A stretch of 64,000 bases of DNA, taken from positions 19,417,001 to 19,481,000 of the forward strand of contig CM076948.1 in the NCBI GenBank assembly GCA_039566865.1, written 5' to 3'. Shown here in pieces: positions 55,301 through 61,974 of this stretch. The notes beneath the pieces were generated by a model. It was not told the origin of the DNA. It made no database searches and was given only the letters and a program-made list of their open reading frames with translations. The position numbers and the translations under genes were made by a program. Within the stretch, counting starts at the first letter, position 1. Each line of letters begins with the position of its first letter. This DNA is from Aurelia coerulea (lineage: Eukaryota > Cnidaria > Scyphozoa > Semaeostomeae > Ulmaridae).

Positions 55301-58300
55301 GAATGACCTTCAAAGTGTAAAATGCAAATAATCCATTAAAAAGGCACAGAGCATTGGCAGCATTATTATATCAAATTTTTAAAATTTTGGTGTAAAATTT
55401 ATCACCTCTTCTTTGAATTGAATGGCTTGAAAGCAACTTGGGGGCATGCTGTTTATTTTATATCTTAATTGTTTTCAAAATGTTTGGTGTTTTCCTTTTA
55501 GTGAGGAATTCATAGTAAATTTGAAAAAATTACAGTATATAGTCTACTTTAAATCCTAAATCAAAAGAGGAACAATGATATAATTATATAATCTCAAAAC
55601 ATAGTCTATGTAGGTCGACAATATCATGGTAAGCAGAAATCTACAACTCGTCTGGTATTATATTTGAGGCTTTGACACCATCAAGTTTCGAAACTGTGAA
55701 TCACAATTTAGAAACTTGATGGTGTCAAAGCCTCAAATATAATAAATGAAAATAATTAAACTATAAAAAATTACAGCAAGGTACTGTACCTTACGTTCCT
55801 GTAAAGAGGTATCTTTTTGAAGATTTGAGCCCTATGCTCCTTTTTATAGAAATGCTAAGTAGCTCAGGGCAGGTCTCCACGACCAGCCGTCAAAATGACA
55901 GATATCAGCTCATAAACACTGTTCTCTTGTGGATGAAAGTAATGTAAAGCATAAAGTCATTGTTTTCTACTTCATATATAGTGCACCTCTCAATAAGTAC
56001 ATACTGTATATACAGGATCCATTCTCATAGGCATAGGCATAGGGGGCTGGGGGGCTGGGGGCTACAGCCCCCGCACGTTGGAAACATTTACAAAAATCAG
56101 CCATAATCAGGAAGAAATCCACCTTTGAGGAACAATTCTCATAAACAATGGATTTTTTGGTGGCAGCCCCCCAAATTCTATCTTCCCCTACGCCCATGGC
56201 CATTTGAAATCCCATTCCTCCTTGGATGCGTTTATCATTTCTGATTCTTTTCATACTCCCTGAGGAGTTGATGCTTGAGAGTTTTTACGAGTGTCCGTCA
56301 TCTCTAAGGTAGCAATGTTACATTTTGGTAAGGTGTTATACCTAATGATACCAGGTGATTCCAGGAAGTGATCCATCCTCATCAGGAAGTGATCCATTCA
56401 GAGATGAGAGCAGGGCCAGATTAAGTGGCTGGGGGCATCAGTTGCTCTTGGTTGGTAGGGCAGGTTGGAGCGATTGGTGGTCTTGGTCTACAGTCACCGG
56501 TCACTTTGGGTTGGCATGTCAATCAGGGCATCTGGTACTGGCGTACAGAGTCTGCTGCCCAAACTTTGTAATTTTCCCTTTTGTAAATATTTCTTTTGAT
56601 GTAAATTATCAACTATGTAAATAGGTTTTAAAATTATGGTTTTTCTTACAATTTGGTTTGGACTATTTTATTCTAGATTATATTGTACATGCTTTTAATG
56701 GAGGGCCCCTTTAAAATCAGCTTTTGCTGAATGGCAAAACCCTCCTTAATAAATGAATCAAATATCAAAATATCAAATATCCTGGAAATGATCTGGTCCA
56801 CGACACATTCTTAACTATTAGTGGTCAGATGGGAACAGGAGTATCCATGGTGGTAAGTCATAAAATGTTGCCTCCTTTTCAGAATGAGAAGAAATTCTCA
56901 TATGAACTCTCACACAAAATGCATGTCCTGCAAACATTACCTTCAGATTGAGAAGTCAAAGATTATACTGTACCACCTTTTACATACAGTAAAGCAGCAA
57001 CCTAATGTCTTATTGCAATCTTACCAGAGGAGTTGTAGATTGGGCATCCAGATAAATTGCCTTCAGTTCCTCTTGTTGATTTTCTAAGAAAGAAATACAG
57101 TAGCAATTACTTTAGCCTTCAAAACATCGCTCAACTTATCATCCTCACAGATATTTCGCCCCCGCCATGTGCTTTATTGAGATTGATTAAGCGATCTTAT
57201 GATATCAAGTATCTTTTCCTCGGAGATGAGGAAATCACTTATCAGAGAGTCGTAGTTACTGGAGTATCTTGGGGAATTTCACTACCTGTGTCAATTGTCG
57301 TGCATTGAAGAATGAAATAGTCATTAAATACCTGTGCCTTTTTGGTAAAGTCCATTACAAACAGCCCGCTCTCTAGAAATTCTTATGTCAAGTGGCTTTT
57401 AATATTTGACACTCACTGTATTACCCAGTCCACAGAGCACAACATGTGTTTGTGCAAACTGGAGATGTTGTCTTCCTAAAACTGTTGCTTTACTTTAGTT
57501 GAGAAATGTTGTCATTTCTCAGAAAAATTCTTTCACTACCCTATGCCCCACCACTTTCTCTTTGTTGTGAAAGAACCTTGGGGGCCATCTTTTGACATAA
57601 GTGGAGGGCCAATGCAACGTCCCCCCATGGCACAGTTCATTGCAGATTACTAATTTGCAAACTCTGTATCATGTTCTACCACCTCGGGACTCAAACCAAT
57701 TGAAAAATTATTTCCCTTCCCTATGCCCAACCACTTTCTCTTTGTTGTGAAAGAACCTTGGGGGGATCTTTTGACATAAGTGGAGGGCCAATGCCCCATT
57801 CCTCCAAAGCACAGTCAACTGAAGACTACTAATTTACAAACTCTGTATCATGTTCTACCATTTTGGAACTCAAACCAATTGAAAAATTCTTTCCCTTCCC
57901 TATGCCCAACCACTTTCTCTTTGTTGTGAAAGAACCTTGGGGGGATCTTTTGACATAAGTGGAGGGCCAATGCCCCATTCCTCCAAAGCACAGTCAACTG
58001 AAGATTACTAATTTACAAACTCTGTATCATGTTCTATCATTTCGGAACTCAAACCAATGGAAAAATTCTTTCCCTTCCCTATGCCCAACCACTTTCTCTT
58101 TGTTGTGAAAGAACCTTGGGGGGGGGGATCTTTTGACATAAGTGGAGGGCCATACCCAATCCGACCATGGCACAGTCCACTACAGATTACTAATTTACAA
58201 AACTCTGTATCATGTTCTACCACCTTGGAACTCAAACCAATGGAAAAATTCTTTCCCTTCCCTATGCCCAACCACTTTCTCTTCGTTGTGAAAGAAACTT

Positions 58301-60044
58301 GGGGGCCATCTTTTGAAATAATTGGAGGGTCATACCCCATCCCACCATGGCACAGTCCACTGCAGATTACTAATTTACAAACTCTGTATGATGTTCTACC
58401 ATTTCAGAACTCAAACCAATGGAAGAGTTCATAAAATAGGTTTTCCTCCTTTGTTGTTTTCGCATTTCATTCTAATATAAACCTAAAAGAATCTATTGAG
58501 TCTCTGGAATATTATCATTGAAAACTTTCAAAATTTCCACCGCACCAAGAGAAAATTGTTGTTGCAACCAAAACCCGAGAAACCTTTTGTTTGGTGATGC
58601 ACACCAGCACACCAGGAAGTTTGCTCTTCTTGCACATCGCACCATGATTCATAGTAAAGCAGCATCATTCATCATTATGTGGAGCCAAATATCACTATAT
58701 TGCTCCAGTCTACAGTTCAGCACTCTTTCCCAACTGCGAAATGTTGCCCAGTCGGGTAGCGTTTCCCATTTAGGAAACAATCTGTTGCCTGATTGGGAAA
58801 AGGTTTCCCGCTTGGGAAACAAAATGTAAAACTGTATCAGCGCAAAAAACGGTATTGTAGATTTCAATTTGGATTTAGTGCAGCGTTTGAAAATGCACAA
58901 ACTGACCGCAGGAACTTTTTTTCTAATTTTTGTTGTCCAATCGGACAACAAGTTTAGCTGAATTTCAATGAATTTGAATAGTGTGGCCCCGATTGGGCAA
59001 CATTTCCCATTTGGGAAAGAGTGCCGGGCTGGTCTACCAGCAGAAAAATGTGTTTGACAAATTTTTCTTAACCATATAAAGCGACTTAAGTTACGGGCCT
59101 GGGCAATCCAAATAGAGCCTATTGTGTTCCACTGTATTTGATGATCTAGAGGGATTATTAAGGCTCCGTTTACACAAGATCGGATCCAAATGGATCCATA
59201 CCCAAACTGTGACGGATATGCCTTGCGTTTACACGGGACTTGAGGGATCCGAACCCATCTTGTGTATGTAAACGGTTGGGATTACATCCAAATGGGTATG
59301 GATCGAACAAGAGGCATTGTGCGCCAGGGTGGAAAGTTCGTTTTTGGTACGCCAAAGGTTTACGCCACACCAATTGTCTGAAGACAATAGGCCTATTGTT
59401 TTGCCATTGTTCTTTATGTCGCTATACGCCAAAGATATTTGGCGTAACATACATGTTTTCCAGCGTGGAGTGTGCGCGTGCAAAGCATTCTGGATCTACC
59501 TTGCATTCAATCTCGTGTAAAAGAAAACAGTTCTGGATCCGATCCTGTGTAAACGCCCCTTTGAAAAGTGAATCGGATCCAAATGAATCTGATTCAATCT
59601 GGATCTGATTCAATCTGGATCCGATCTCGTGTAAACAGGGCCTAAGTCAATTGATTGGACAAATGAAAATAATTAGATCAAGTATTAGAACAAAGGCACT
59701 CGGCCATCTTGTTTGTTCTATTTTGAAACTAGACGCCATATAAATATCCGTCATTTGTCTTTAAAACCGGCCGTATTTATGCAATCTTCTGTAATTCAAA
59801 TGTTCTAATATTTCTCGATTTCAAATGCATTTAAATTAGGCCAATGTGACGGTAGAGGGACGGTAAGCAGGCCTGATAACTATGACTATCAGACTATAGA
59901 ACTAAACAAGTCACCTTGAACAGCTTGTATAGCTTGTTGTGCAGCGTGAACACTTGTCTGCAGCGTTCTTTTTCCATTACGAATGAAACGTTTGATGAAT
60001 GCAGATTGCAAGGGCAACGACACGCCAACTCTTTTTGCCAACAT
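31307..60044 (-). CDS. NFS1: Mitochondrial cysteine desulfurase NFS1 (complete, 11 exons)
   Basis: Exons: 59915-60044, 57025-57083, 55124-55240, 49678-49761, 47225-47278, 41695-42022, 38885-39042, 36321-36508, 35755-35838, 33144-33233 and 31307-31370. Together they are 1,356 bp coding 451 residues, against 457 in human NFS1, and every junction is GT/AG and in phase. NFS1 is a PLP enzyme that takes sulfur from cysteine (giving alanine) as a persulfide for Fe-S assembly on ISCU, working with ISD11, ACP and frataxin in the matrix. Visible residues: TSGATESNN phosphate loop, EHKC His150, HTDAAQ (224-229), SGHKIYG with PLP-lysine Lys252, and mobile-loop SACTS with catalytic Cys375. The N-terminal ~40 residues are basic and free of acidic residues, a mitochondrial presequence. 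The C-terminus ends LKSIKWSQH, as in eukaryotic orthologues. Nothing essential is missing. Confidence 0.97.
31720..32015 (-). repeat. Dispersed repeat copy interrupted by a foldback insertion
   Basis: The inverse of this segment matches 38197-38420 (shared blocks AATTAGGAAAGATG, ATAATACCACGGGGAGCAAT-like, and CTACCTACTAA). The copy here is split at 31803-31868 by a foldback element; the copy at 38197 is not. Shorter relatives lie near 18460-18525, 36178-36300 and 40063-40150. Confidence 0.75.
31803..31868. mobile_element. Foldback MITE, TAGCCTGCGTGCAGACT family, 66-bp copy
   Basis: A perfect palindrome of two 32-bp arms around AG. The flanks show (T/C)ATCTTTC on both sides, 7 of 8 matching. 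The paralogous repeat near 38340-38355 carries the same site uninterrupted. In NFS1 intron 10. Confidence 0.92.
32016..33143. other. NFS1 intron 10, remainder
   Basis: AT-rich intron DNA with no conserved frames or repeat ends recognised. Confidence 0.45.
33144..33233 (-). CDS. NFS1: NFS1 exon 10
   Basis: 90 bp, acceptor CTTCTCAG, donor [26 protein letters not shown] then [10 protein letters not shown], the C-terminal small-domain motif of the family. Confidence 0.95.
33712..34428 (-). pseudogene. 5'-truncated LINE ORF2 remnant with frameshifts
   Basis: Three overlapping frames follow one another. 34240-34428 reads [20 protein letters not shown]. 33984-34247 reads [20 protein letters not shown], then [18 protein letters not shown]. 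33712-33912 reads [20 protein letters not shown]. These are the post-RT thumb and C-terminal blocks of the same LINE group as 44677-46647. Frame breaks and the lack of the RT core make it a dead fragment, in NFS1 intron 9 on the gene's own strand. Confidence 0.85.
34772..34937. mobile_element. Short TIR element, TACAGTAAAACCTGCG ends
   Basis: TACAGTAAAACCTGCG at the left and CGCAGGTTTTTACTGTA at the right; 166 bp, non-coding. Related ends at 30119-30559. Confidence 0.72.
35197..35472. mobile_element. Palindromic MITE with TTCAATTCTTACCCT ends
   Basis: GTTCAATTCTTACCCTTATC followed by a C run pairs with GGTGGTGAGGGTAGGAATTG after a G run. Inner CCCCGGGxATTTG units are also inverted. About 275 bp, no coding potential, NFS1 intron 9. 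Confidence 0.75.
35755..35838 (-). CDS. NFS1: NFS1 exon 9 (catalytic cysteine loop)
   Basis: 84 bp, acceptor CCTCATAG, donor [26 protein letters not shown] then EDLAHSSLR. Cys375 in SACTS carries the persulfide on the flexible loop that delivers sulfur to ISCU. Confidence 0.96.
36321..36508 (-). CDS. NFS1: NFS1 exon 8
   Basis: 188 bp, acceptor CTTTTGTAG, donor [26 protein letters not shown], then [20 protein letters not shown] and LKDIALSSG. The 5' part of this exon with its acceptor is repeated three more times just upstream (36509-36850). Confidence 0.95.
36423..36850 (-). repeat. Four-copy, 110-bp tandem array of the NFS1 exon 8 acceptor and 5' exon
   Basis: TGGTCATACTACAAA (the inverse of the acceptor plus YDH codons) occurs at 36501, 36611, 36721 and 36831, exactly 110 bp apart. 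Each upstream copy restates the acceptor and about 30 codons ([16 protein letters not shown]), then runs back into the intron just before the next acceptor. The period is not a multiple of three, and the shifted frame meets a TAA in the HI codons region. Using an upstream acceptor would therefore normally truncate NFS1. CACGTGATT occurs at both edges of the unit. Confidence 0.92.
37858..38725. mobile_element. Palindromic MITE related to 13970-14684
   Basis: The arms 37858-38075 and 38505-38725 are inverted copies (AGCATCAGTAGCTTTTGATT against ATCAAAAGCAACTGATGCTA; CGAAAGAAGAAGGGC-like against CCCTTCTTCTTGCG). The shared AAGGAAATTCTCTCAA and AGAAAGATGG-like blocks relate it to 13970-14684. Its centre holds the dispersed repeat 38197-38420, which may be a nested insertion. 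NFS1 intron 7. Confidence 0.72.
38885..39042 (-). CDS. NFS1: NFS1 exon 7
   Basis: 158 bp, acceptor TTTTGCCAG, donor [26 protein letters not shown] followed by [14 protein letters not shown] is the GGGQERGxRSGT block that contacts the cofactor of the partner subunit. Confidence 0.95.
39266..39720. mobile_element. Inverted-repeat element with AGCCTGTTAGCCAGACCC ends
   Basis: The left arm 39266-39345 (AGCCTGTTAGCCAGACCC through ATAAAGCTTGTTCAAA) is matched inverted at 39645-39720 (GGGTCTGGTTAACAGGCT). No transposase frame. NFS1 intron 6. Confidence 0.75.
40160..41694. other. NFS1 intron 6, distal part
   Basis: A lone mariner-type end (TTGGAGCACCCGGTA) is at about 40467-40481 without a visible partner. 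A short imperfect hairpin with GATAGCACGA/TCGTGCTATC lies at 41083-41130. Otherwise nothing recognised. Confidence 0.45.
41695..42022 (-). CDS. NFS1: NFS1 exon 6 (PLP-lysine exon)
   Basis: 328 bp, acceptor ATTTTTAG, donor GTAAGT. Starts [20 protein letters not shown] and holds [24 protein letters not shown] and [12 protein letters not shown]. Lys252 in SGHK forms the Schiff base with PLP; the His in EHKC is the catalytic acid/base residue. Confidence 0.97.
42144..42642. mobile_element. Mariner-end MITE
   Basis: CCGGGTGTCCCTAAAAGTAG at the left and TTTTTTGGGACACCCGGTA at the right. The interior block AAATCATCAAAATTCGATT (inverse at 42590-42613) also occurs in the copy at 50192-50684. NFS1 intron 5. 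Confidence 0.72.
42807..43636. mobile_element. Mariner-end palindromic MITE with internal 222-bp tandem duplication
   Basis: CACTGGGTGTCGCAAAAAAG at the left and TTTTTTGGGACACTCGGTA at the right. The interior is shared with 10431-11458. The block starting AGCTTTGGCCTTTTGGCC at 43003 is repeated directly at 43225. Non-coding. Confidence 0.8.
44155..44451. mobile_element. MITE segment with GCCGTTTACACGAGATCGGA end
   Basis: AAGGCGCCGTTTACACGAG opens the segment; internal TTTACAC/GTGTAAAC motifs and GGATCC-rich units follow, ending TCCCGTGTAAACACAAGGCC. The LINE at 44460-46650 follows at once, and another end of the family (GATCTCGTGTAAACGGGAAC) lies beyond it at 46690-46714. The LINE may thus sit inside a larger copy. 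Full family copy at 59160-59643. Confidence 0.65.
44677..46647 (-). mobile_element. Non-LTR retrotransposon (LINE) with RT domain, 5'-truncated, frame-broken
   Basis: The 391-residue frame (45472-46647) holds the RT core: [38 protein letters not shown] with the first catalytic Asp, and [22 protein letters not shown] frameshift near 45500 leads into 44907-45524 with the YADDT catalytic pair, FSYCCSVWG and [15 protein letters not shown] second break leads to 44677-44865 ([12 protein letters not shown]). The N-terminal endonuclease is absent. Motif order fits the CR1/L2/Jockey-like group. The element is dead as read, since ORF2 is in at least three frames. It lies in NFS1 intron 5, same strand as the gene. 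Confidence 0.93.
46875..47064. mobile_element. Small TIR element, CGAATAGACCTTTTAGCTATTCT ends (190 bp)
   Basis: Ends CGATAGACCTTTTAGCTATT-like at the right and a near-identical inverse at the left (23 and 22 bp). Interior is AT-rich. It ends 160 bp from NFS1 exon 5. Confidence 0.7.
47225..47278 (-). CDS. NFS1: NFS1 exon 5 (54-bp small exon)
   Basis: Acceptor CCTCTATAG, donor [24 protein letters not shown], 18 codons in phase 0. It matches GVARFYRSRKKHLITTQT of human NFS1. No start codon inside, so it was found by homology. Confidence 0.93.
47279..48823. other. NFS1 intron 4, 5' exon-proximal to MITE stretch
   Basis: No terminal repeats or conserved frames recognised; several short plus-strand frames (47778-48041, 48194-48394, 48499-48750) carry no known motif. 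Confidence 0.4.
48824..49438. mobile_element. Mariner-end palindromic MITE
   Basis: Left end TACCGGGTGTCCCAAAAG, right end TTTTGGGGACACCTGGTA; the interior is that of 10431-11458 with a C run at about 49138. About 240 bp from NFS1 exon 4. Confidence 0.8.
49678..49761 (-). CDS. NFS1: NFS1 exon 4 (TSGATESNN loop)
   Basis: 84 bp, 28 codons, acceptor GATTCTAG, donor [26 protein letters not shown] then ESNNIAVK; the SGATESNN loop binds the PLP phosphate. Confidence 0.95.
50192..50684. mobile_element. Mariner-end MITE
   Basis: CAGGTGTCCTAAAAAGTATT at the left and TTTATGGGACATCCGATA at the right, interior as in 42144-42642. A further unpaired end, AAGGTGTTCCCAAAATTGTA, follows immediately at 50690. 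Confidence 0.65.
51353..51958. mobile_element. Palindromic MITE with TACCGGGTGCGCCAAAA ends
   Basis: 606 bp. Left TACCGGGTGCGCCAAAAG, right TTTTGGCGCACCCGGTA. Both arms continue through GCACGTTTGGCAGG and TTAGGGCAAGAAGCGAGTTT (inverse at right). Similar in size and structure to the GGGTGTCCC MITEs but with a distinct CGCC in the end. No coding capacity. NFS1 intron 3. Confidence 0.85.
51960..55120. other. NFS1 intron 3, 3' half
   Basis: Apart from the 37-bp palindrome at 53597-53633 I see no repeat ends or conserved frames. Short frames near 52646, 53272, 54231 and 54578-55053 have no recognisable motif. Confidence 0.4.
53597..53633. repeat. Perfect 37-bp palindrome
   Basis: ATAGCTTATACAAAATGA, one G, then its exact inverse. 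Could be a minimal foldback insertion; no clear target duplication seen. Confidence 0.85.
55124..55240 (-). CDS. NFS1: NFS1 exon 3
   Basis: 117 bp, 39 codons, acceptor TTTTCACAG, donor [26 protein letters not shown] then [11 protein letters not shown] is nearly identical to animal NFS1. Confidence 0.95.
55370..55832. mobile_element. Diverged MITE of the GCATAGGTTCCAAATC family, holding a hairpin
   Basis: TTGGTGTAAAATTTATCACC and TTTGAATTGAATGGCTTGAA at the left and GAAGATTTGAGCCCTATGC at the right match diverged ends of the 17405-17930 family. The inner palindrome at 55657-55743 is separate and younger-looking. Confidence 0.6.
55657..55743. repeat. Near-perfect hairpin, 33-bp arms
   Basis: ATTATATTTGAGGCTTTGAC then ACCATCAAGTTTC, a 21-bp loop, then the exact inverse. 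In NFS1 intron 2; the hairpin could be a small foldback element or arise from inverted duplication. Confidence 0.88.
57025..57083 (-). CDS. NFS1: NFS1 exon 2
   Basis: 59 bp, acceptor TTTCTTAG, donor [26 protein letters not shown] matches the RPLYMDVQATTPL motif at the start of the catalytic fold. Confidence 0.9.
57545..58430 (+). repeat. About 180-bp tandem array, five copies, in NFS1 intron 1
   Basis: CCACTTTCTCTTTGTTGTG begins copies at 57551, 57731, 57910, 58089 and 58272 (periods 180, 179, 179, 183). Units also share AACTCTGTATCATGTTCTA and AACTCAAACCAATGGAAAA, and differ by small indels. Reading frames across it are artefacts. Intronic satellite-like array. Confidence 0.93.
58718..59025. 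mobile_element. MITE with CAGCACTCTTTCCCAA ends
   Basis: CACTCTTTCCCAACTGCGAA at the left and ATTTGGGAAAGAGTG at the right, with repeated GTTTCCCATTTAGGAAAC and TTGCCTGATTGGGAAA units between. About 308 bp, non-coding, NFS1 intron 1. Confidence 0.72.
59160..59643. mobile_element. MITE with GGCTCCGTTTACACAAGATC ends
   Basis: AAGGCTCCGTTTACACAAG at the left, CTCGTGTAAACAGGGCCT at the right; GGATCCGAT units and GTGTAAAC/GTTTACAC motifs throughout. Full-length relative of the segments at 44155-44451 and 46690-46714. About 270 bp from NFS1 exon 1. Confidence 0.78.
59915..60044 (-). CDS. NFS1: NFS1 exon 1 (start, mitochondrial presequence)
   Basis: ATG at 60042-60044, 43 codons plus one base, donor [22 protein letters not shown] followed by [13 protein letters not shown] is basic and hydroxylated, with no acidic residue, as expected for a matrix-targeting peptide. 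The frame is also open upstream to an ATG at 60165-60167, which would add 41 residues. The shorter start is preferred because it gives the family's usual length and a classic presequence. Confidence 0.85.
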
Positions 60045-60372
60045 TTTCAGATTTTGCTTCCAAGAACAAATTGTTTTTGAGATCCTGTCGCTGATGAGGT
60101 GAATTATTATGTAACCAAATCTCGTAATGATGTTGAGACTGGATCTCATCATGCTCATCCCCAGCAAACCAAAACAATCTAATCTTTCAGAATGTCAGGC
60201 AAAGCCATGAAGAAGTCCTGCATGGCAGGACGAAATATTGGCATCAAATAAATTAAACCATTTCGTGTTTTTGTCGCATTACGGTGTTTCTGCCTTTAAA
60301 ATTAGCCAATGACGTCGCAGTATTCTGATCACATGACCCTAAAAAGCGGTTTGAGATATCAAGAACATCAGA
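60045..60372. promoter_or_regulatory. Putative bidirectional promoter between NFS1 and the 60373 ORF
   Basis: The 328 bp separate the NFS1 start (minus strand) from a plus-strand ATG. A CCAAT-type motif occurs in each orientation (AGCCAATGACG at 60304; ATTGG at 60178-60182 region is weaker). No TATA box is clear. The divergent layout suggests a shared promoter. This is inference. Confidence 0.35.
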
Positions 60373-60660
60373 ATGGCCAAAAAAGGAATAAAGATGTTTA
60401 GATTTGGCGAATCATTTCTAGAATCTAGAGCAATGTTGGAGAGGTTCTACGGTTCTACATACAGGGCTACACGAACCACGAATCAATTAGATGTTTGCAC
60501 GTCAACACTAGAACAGCATATGAGTTCTGCTCGCAAGTTACTTGAGTTATGTCCCCCCGGGGTTATGTCTAAACACTGGCCACTGGAAGGCCTGGAAGGC
60601 TTCAAAAACTTCGTTTTAAAATGTTATGTATCTGTAATGTTTGCTTGCCATCAAAATTAA
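60373..60660 (+). CDS. Hypothetical 95-residue protein, divergent from NFS1
   Basis: The ATG at 60373 follows GAATGG-type context and opens MAKKGIKMFRFGESFLESRA, ending FVLKCYVSVMFACHQN and TAA. It is mostly polar and helical-looking in the first 60 residues, with four Cys in the second half, and has no signal peptide or recognised domain. I do not recognise it. It could be a short orphan gene, or a first exon using a donor such as the GTTATG at about 60562. Its only support is an open frame free of the repeats that explain most other frames here, and the head-to-head position with NFS1. Confidence 0.4.
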   Translation: MAKKGIKMFRFGESFLESRAMLERFYGSTYRATRTTNQLDVCTSTLEQHMSSARKLLELCPPGVMSKHWPLEGLEGFKNFVLKCYVSVMFACHQN

Positions 60661-60807
60661 GTGTATTATGAAATATCAGGAAGAAAAAAGAGATATCCAA
60701 TTACATGTGTACAATATACAGATACAAAAGTTAAAATCTGATAAAAAACACCCCCAGGTAATGGCAGGGATAGCATTAAAAGGTCAGTGCGACCTGTTTC
60801 CATAATG

Positions 60808-61120
60808 GTCCCCCCGGGGGGGGGGTTACTTGACCAGGTTTTGGTCGGGGACGTGCCATCGAAGCTTAAAAAACATAGCCGTTCCTTATACCAATTTTCC
60901 GAAAAAGCATACCCGACTTTATACCAATTTTCCGAAAAAGTACACCTTACCTTATACCAATTTTCCGAAAATGTATATATATCTGATCTTATACTTGAAC
61001 CAAAATCGTGAAAATCGATACCGTTCCTTATACCAAAATCGTGAAAATCGGTACCCTTCCCGATGGCACGTCTCCGTACCCAAAATATGTGAAGTAACCC
61101 CCCCCCCCCCCCCCCCCCCG
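60808..61120 (+). repeat. Dispersed ACCAATTTTCCGAAAA repeat with C/G-run ends
   Basis: Five units of TTATACCAA followed by TTTTCCGAAAA or AATCGTGAAAATCG are flanked by a C/G run at the left and a 22-base C run at 61097-61118. Inverted relative of 20640-20820. The frames read through it are artefacts. Confidence 0.75.
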
Positions 61121-61970
61121 GGAATACTAAACAGCTGAACAGGATTGTTATGGAACCTTTGAGTAAGTACTCAAAATTAGATGATTTTAAGAACCTTTCA
61201 GCCCTGACCCGAATTCTTAATTTCTATTGGAAACATATACGTGTATTGCTGCGGTTACGGTTATGTTACGCTATACATGGATTAATGGTTGAGCTGTAGA
61301 AGATGATTTAATCTCATTTCATCCTCGACCAGATGAACTTTTCATTCTTTAATTGTATCAAGTAACGAGATGACAAGTAACACCACAGTGTAAAATTGTC
61401 TCAAGTTTCGGTTATATTACGCATAAAGACAATAACGTCACTCAACATTGGCTGTCATATGCTGTTCTTCATGATTTATCTGAGGATCATTCATTCTTGT
61501 AAGAGTTCCTTTTTGGTTATACAACAATGGTCTTTGCAGCTAGCCCCCCGAAAGTACTTTTTACGCAAGCGCTGTAATGATTCCTATCTTCAAAATAGTT
61601 TATTACGCATGCGTTATTGATGTTGCGGGGGGTCGACTAAATCCTCCTCAGACTCTATCCCAAACAAGTTCTGATAATGACGTATGAAGTAGGTTCTTTT
61701 CTAGAAATAGAACTCCAAATGTTTTCAAAGAGTAGTTGAGAGGGAGGTACCAGAAATGACTTCCCATTGAGAATGTGTCATCAATGCTGTGCATGTTGAC
61801 ACTGCTTGTAAATACGCTGTAAATAATTTCTCAGTAGGGAACGAACGCTGTTTAAAGATCTTGCAGTATACAACTCGGCAGTCCAAAGCAAGCAGGGAAT
61901 TCAAAAACAGTGAAACAACAAAGTACGCTCACGAATAAAACAAAGTTGATAATCATCGAAAAGATTTCCC
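61121..61970. other. Region upstream of the 61975 ORF
   Basis: No repeat ends or conserved frames recognised. ACGCATGCG at about 61606 is a short palindrome. This stretch should hold the promoter of the following gene. Confidence 0.4.
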
Positions 61971-61974
61971 AGAA

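Noticed and set aside
58008..58434. Frames of 110 and 125 residues with internal repeats
   Set aside because: They are translations of the 180-bp tandem array in both directions; the repeated peptide follows the DNA repeat.
59229..59613. Cys-containing frames near 59.2-59.6 kb
   Set aside because: Inside the GTTTACAC/GGATCC MITE; the same peptides appear in other copies of that element.
60787..61138. Frames with repeated YTNFPKK-like units
   Set aside because: Product of the ACCAATTTTCCGAAAA dispersed repeat, also found inverted at 20640-20820.
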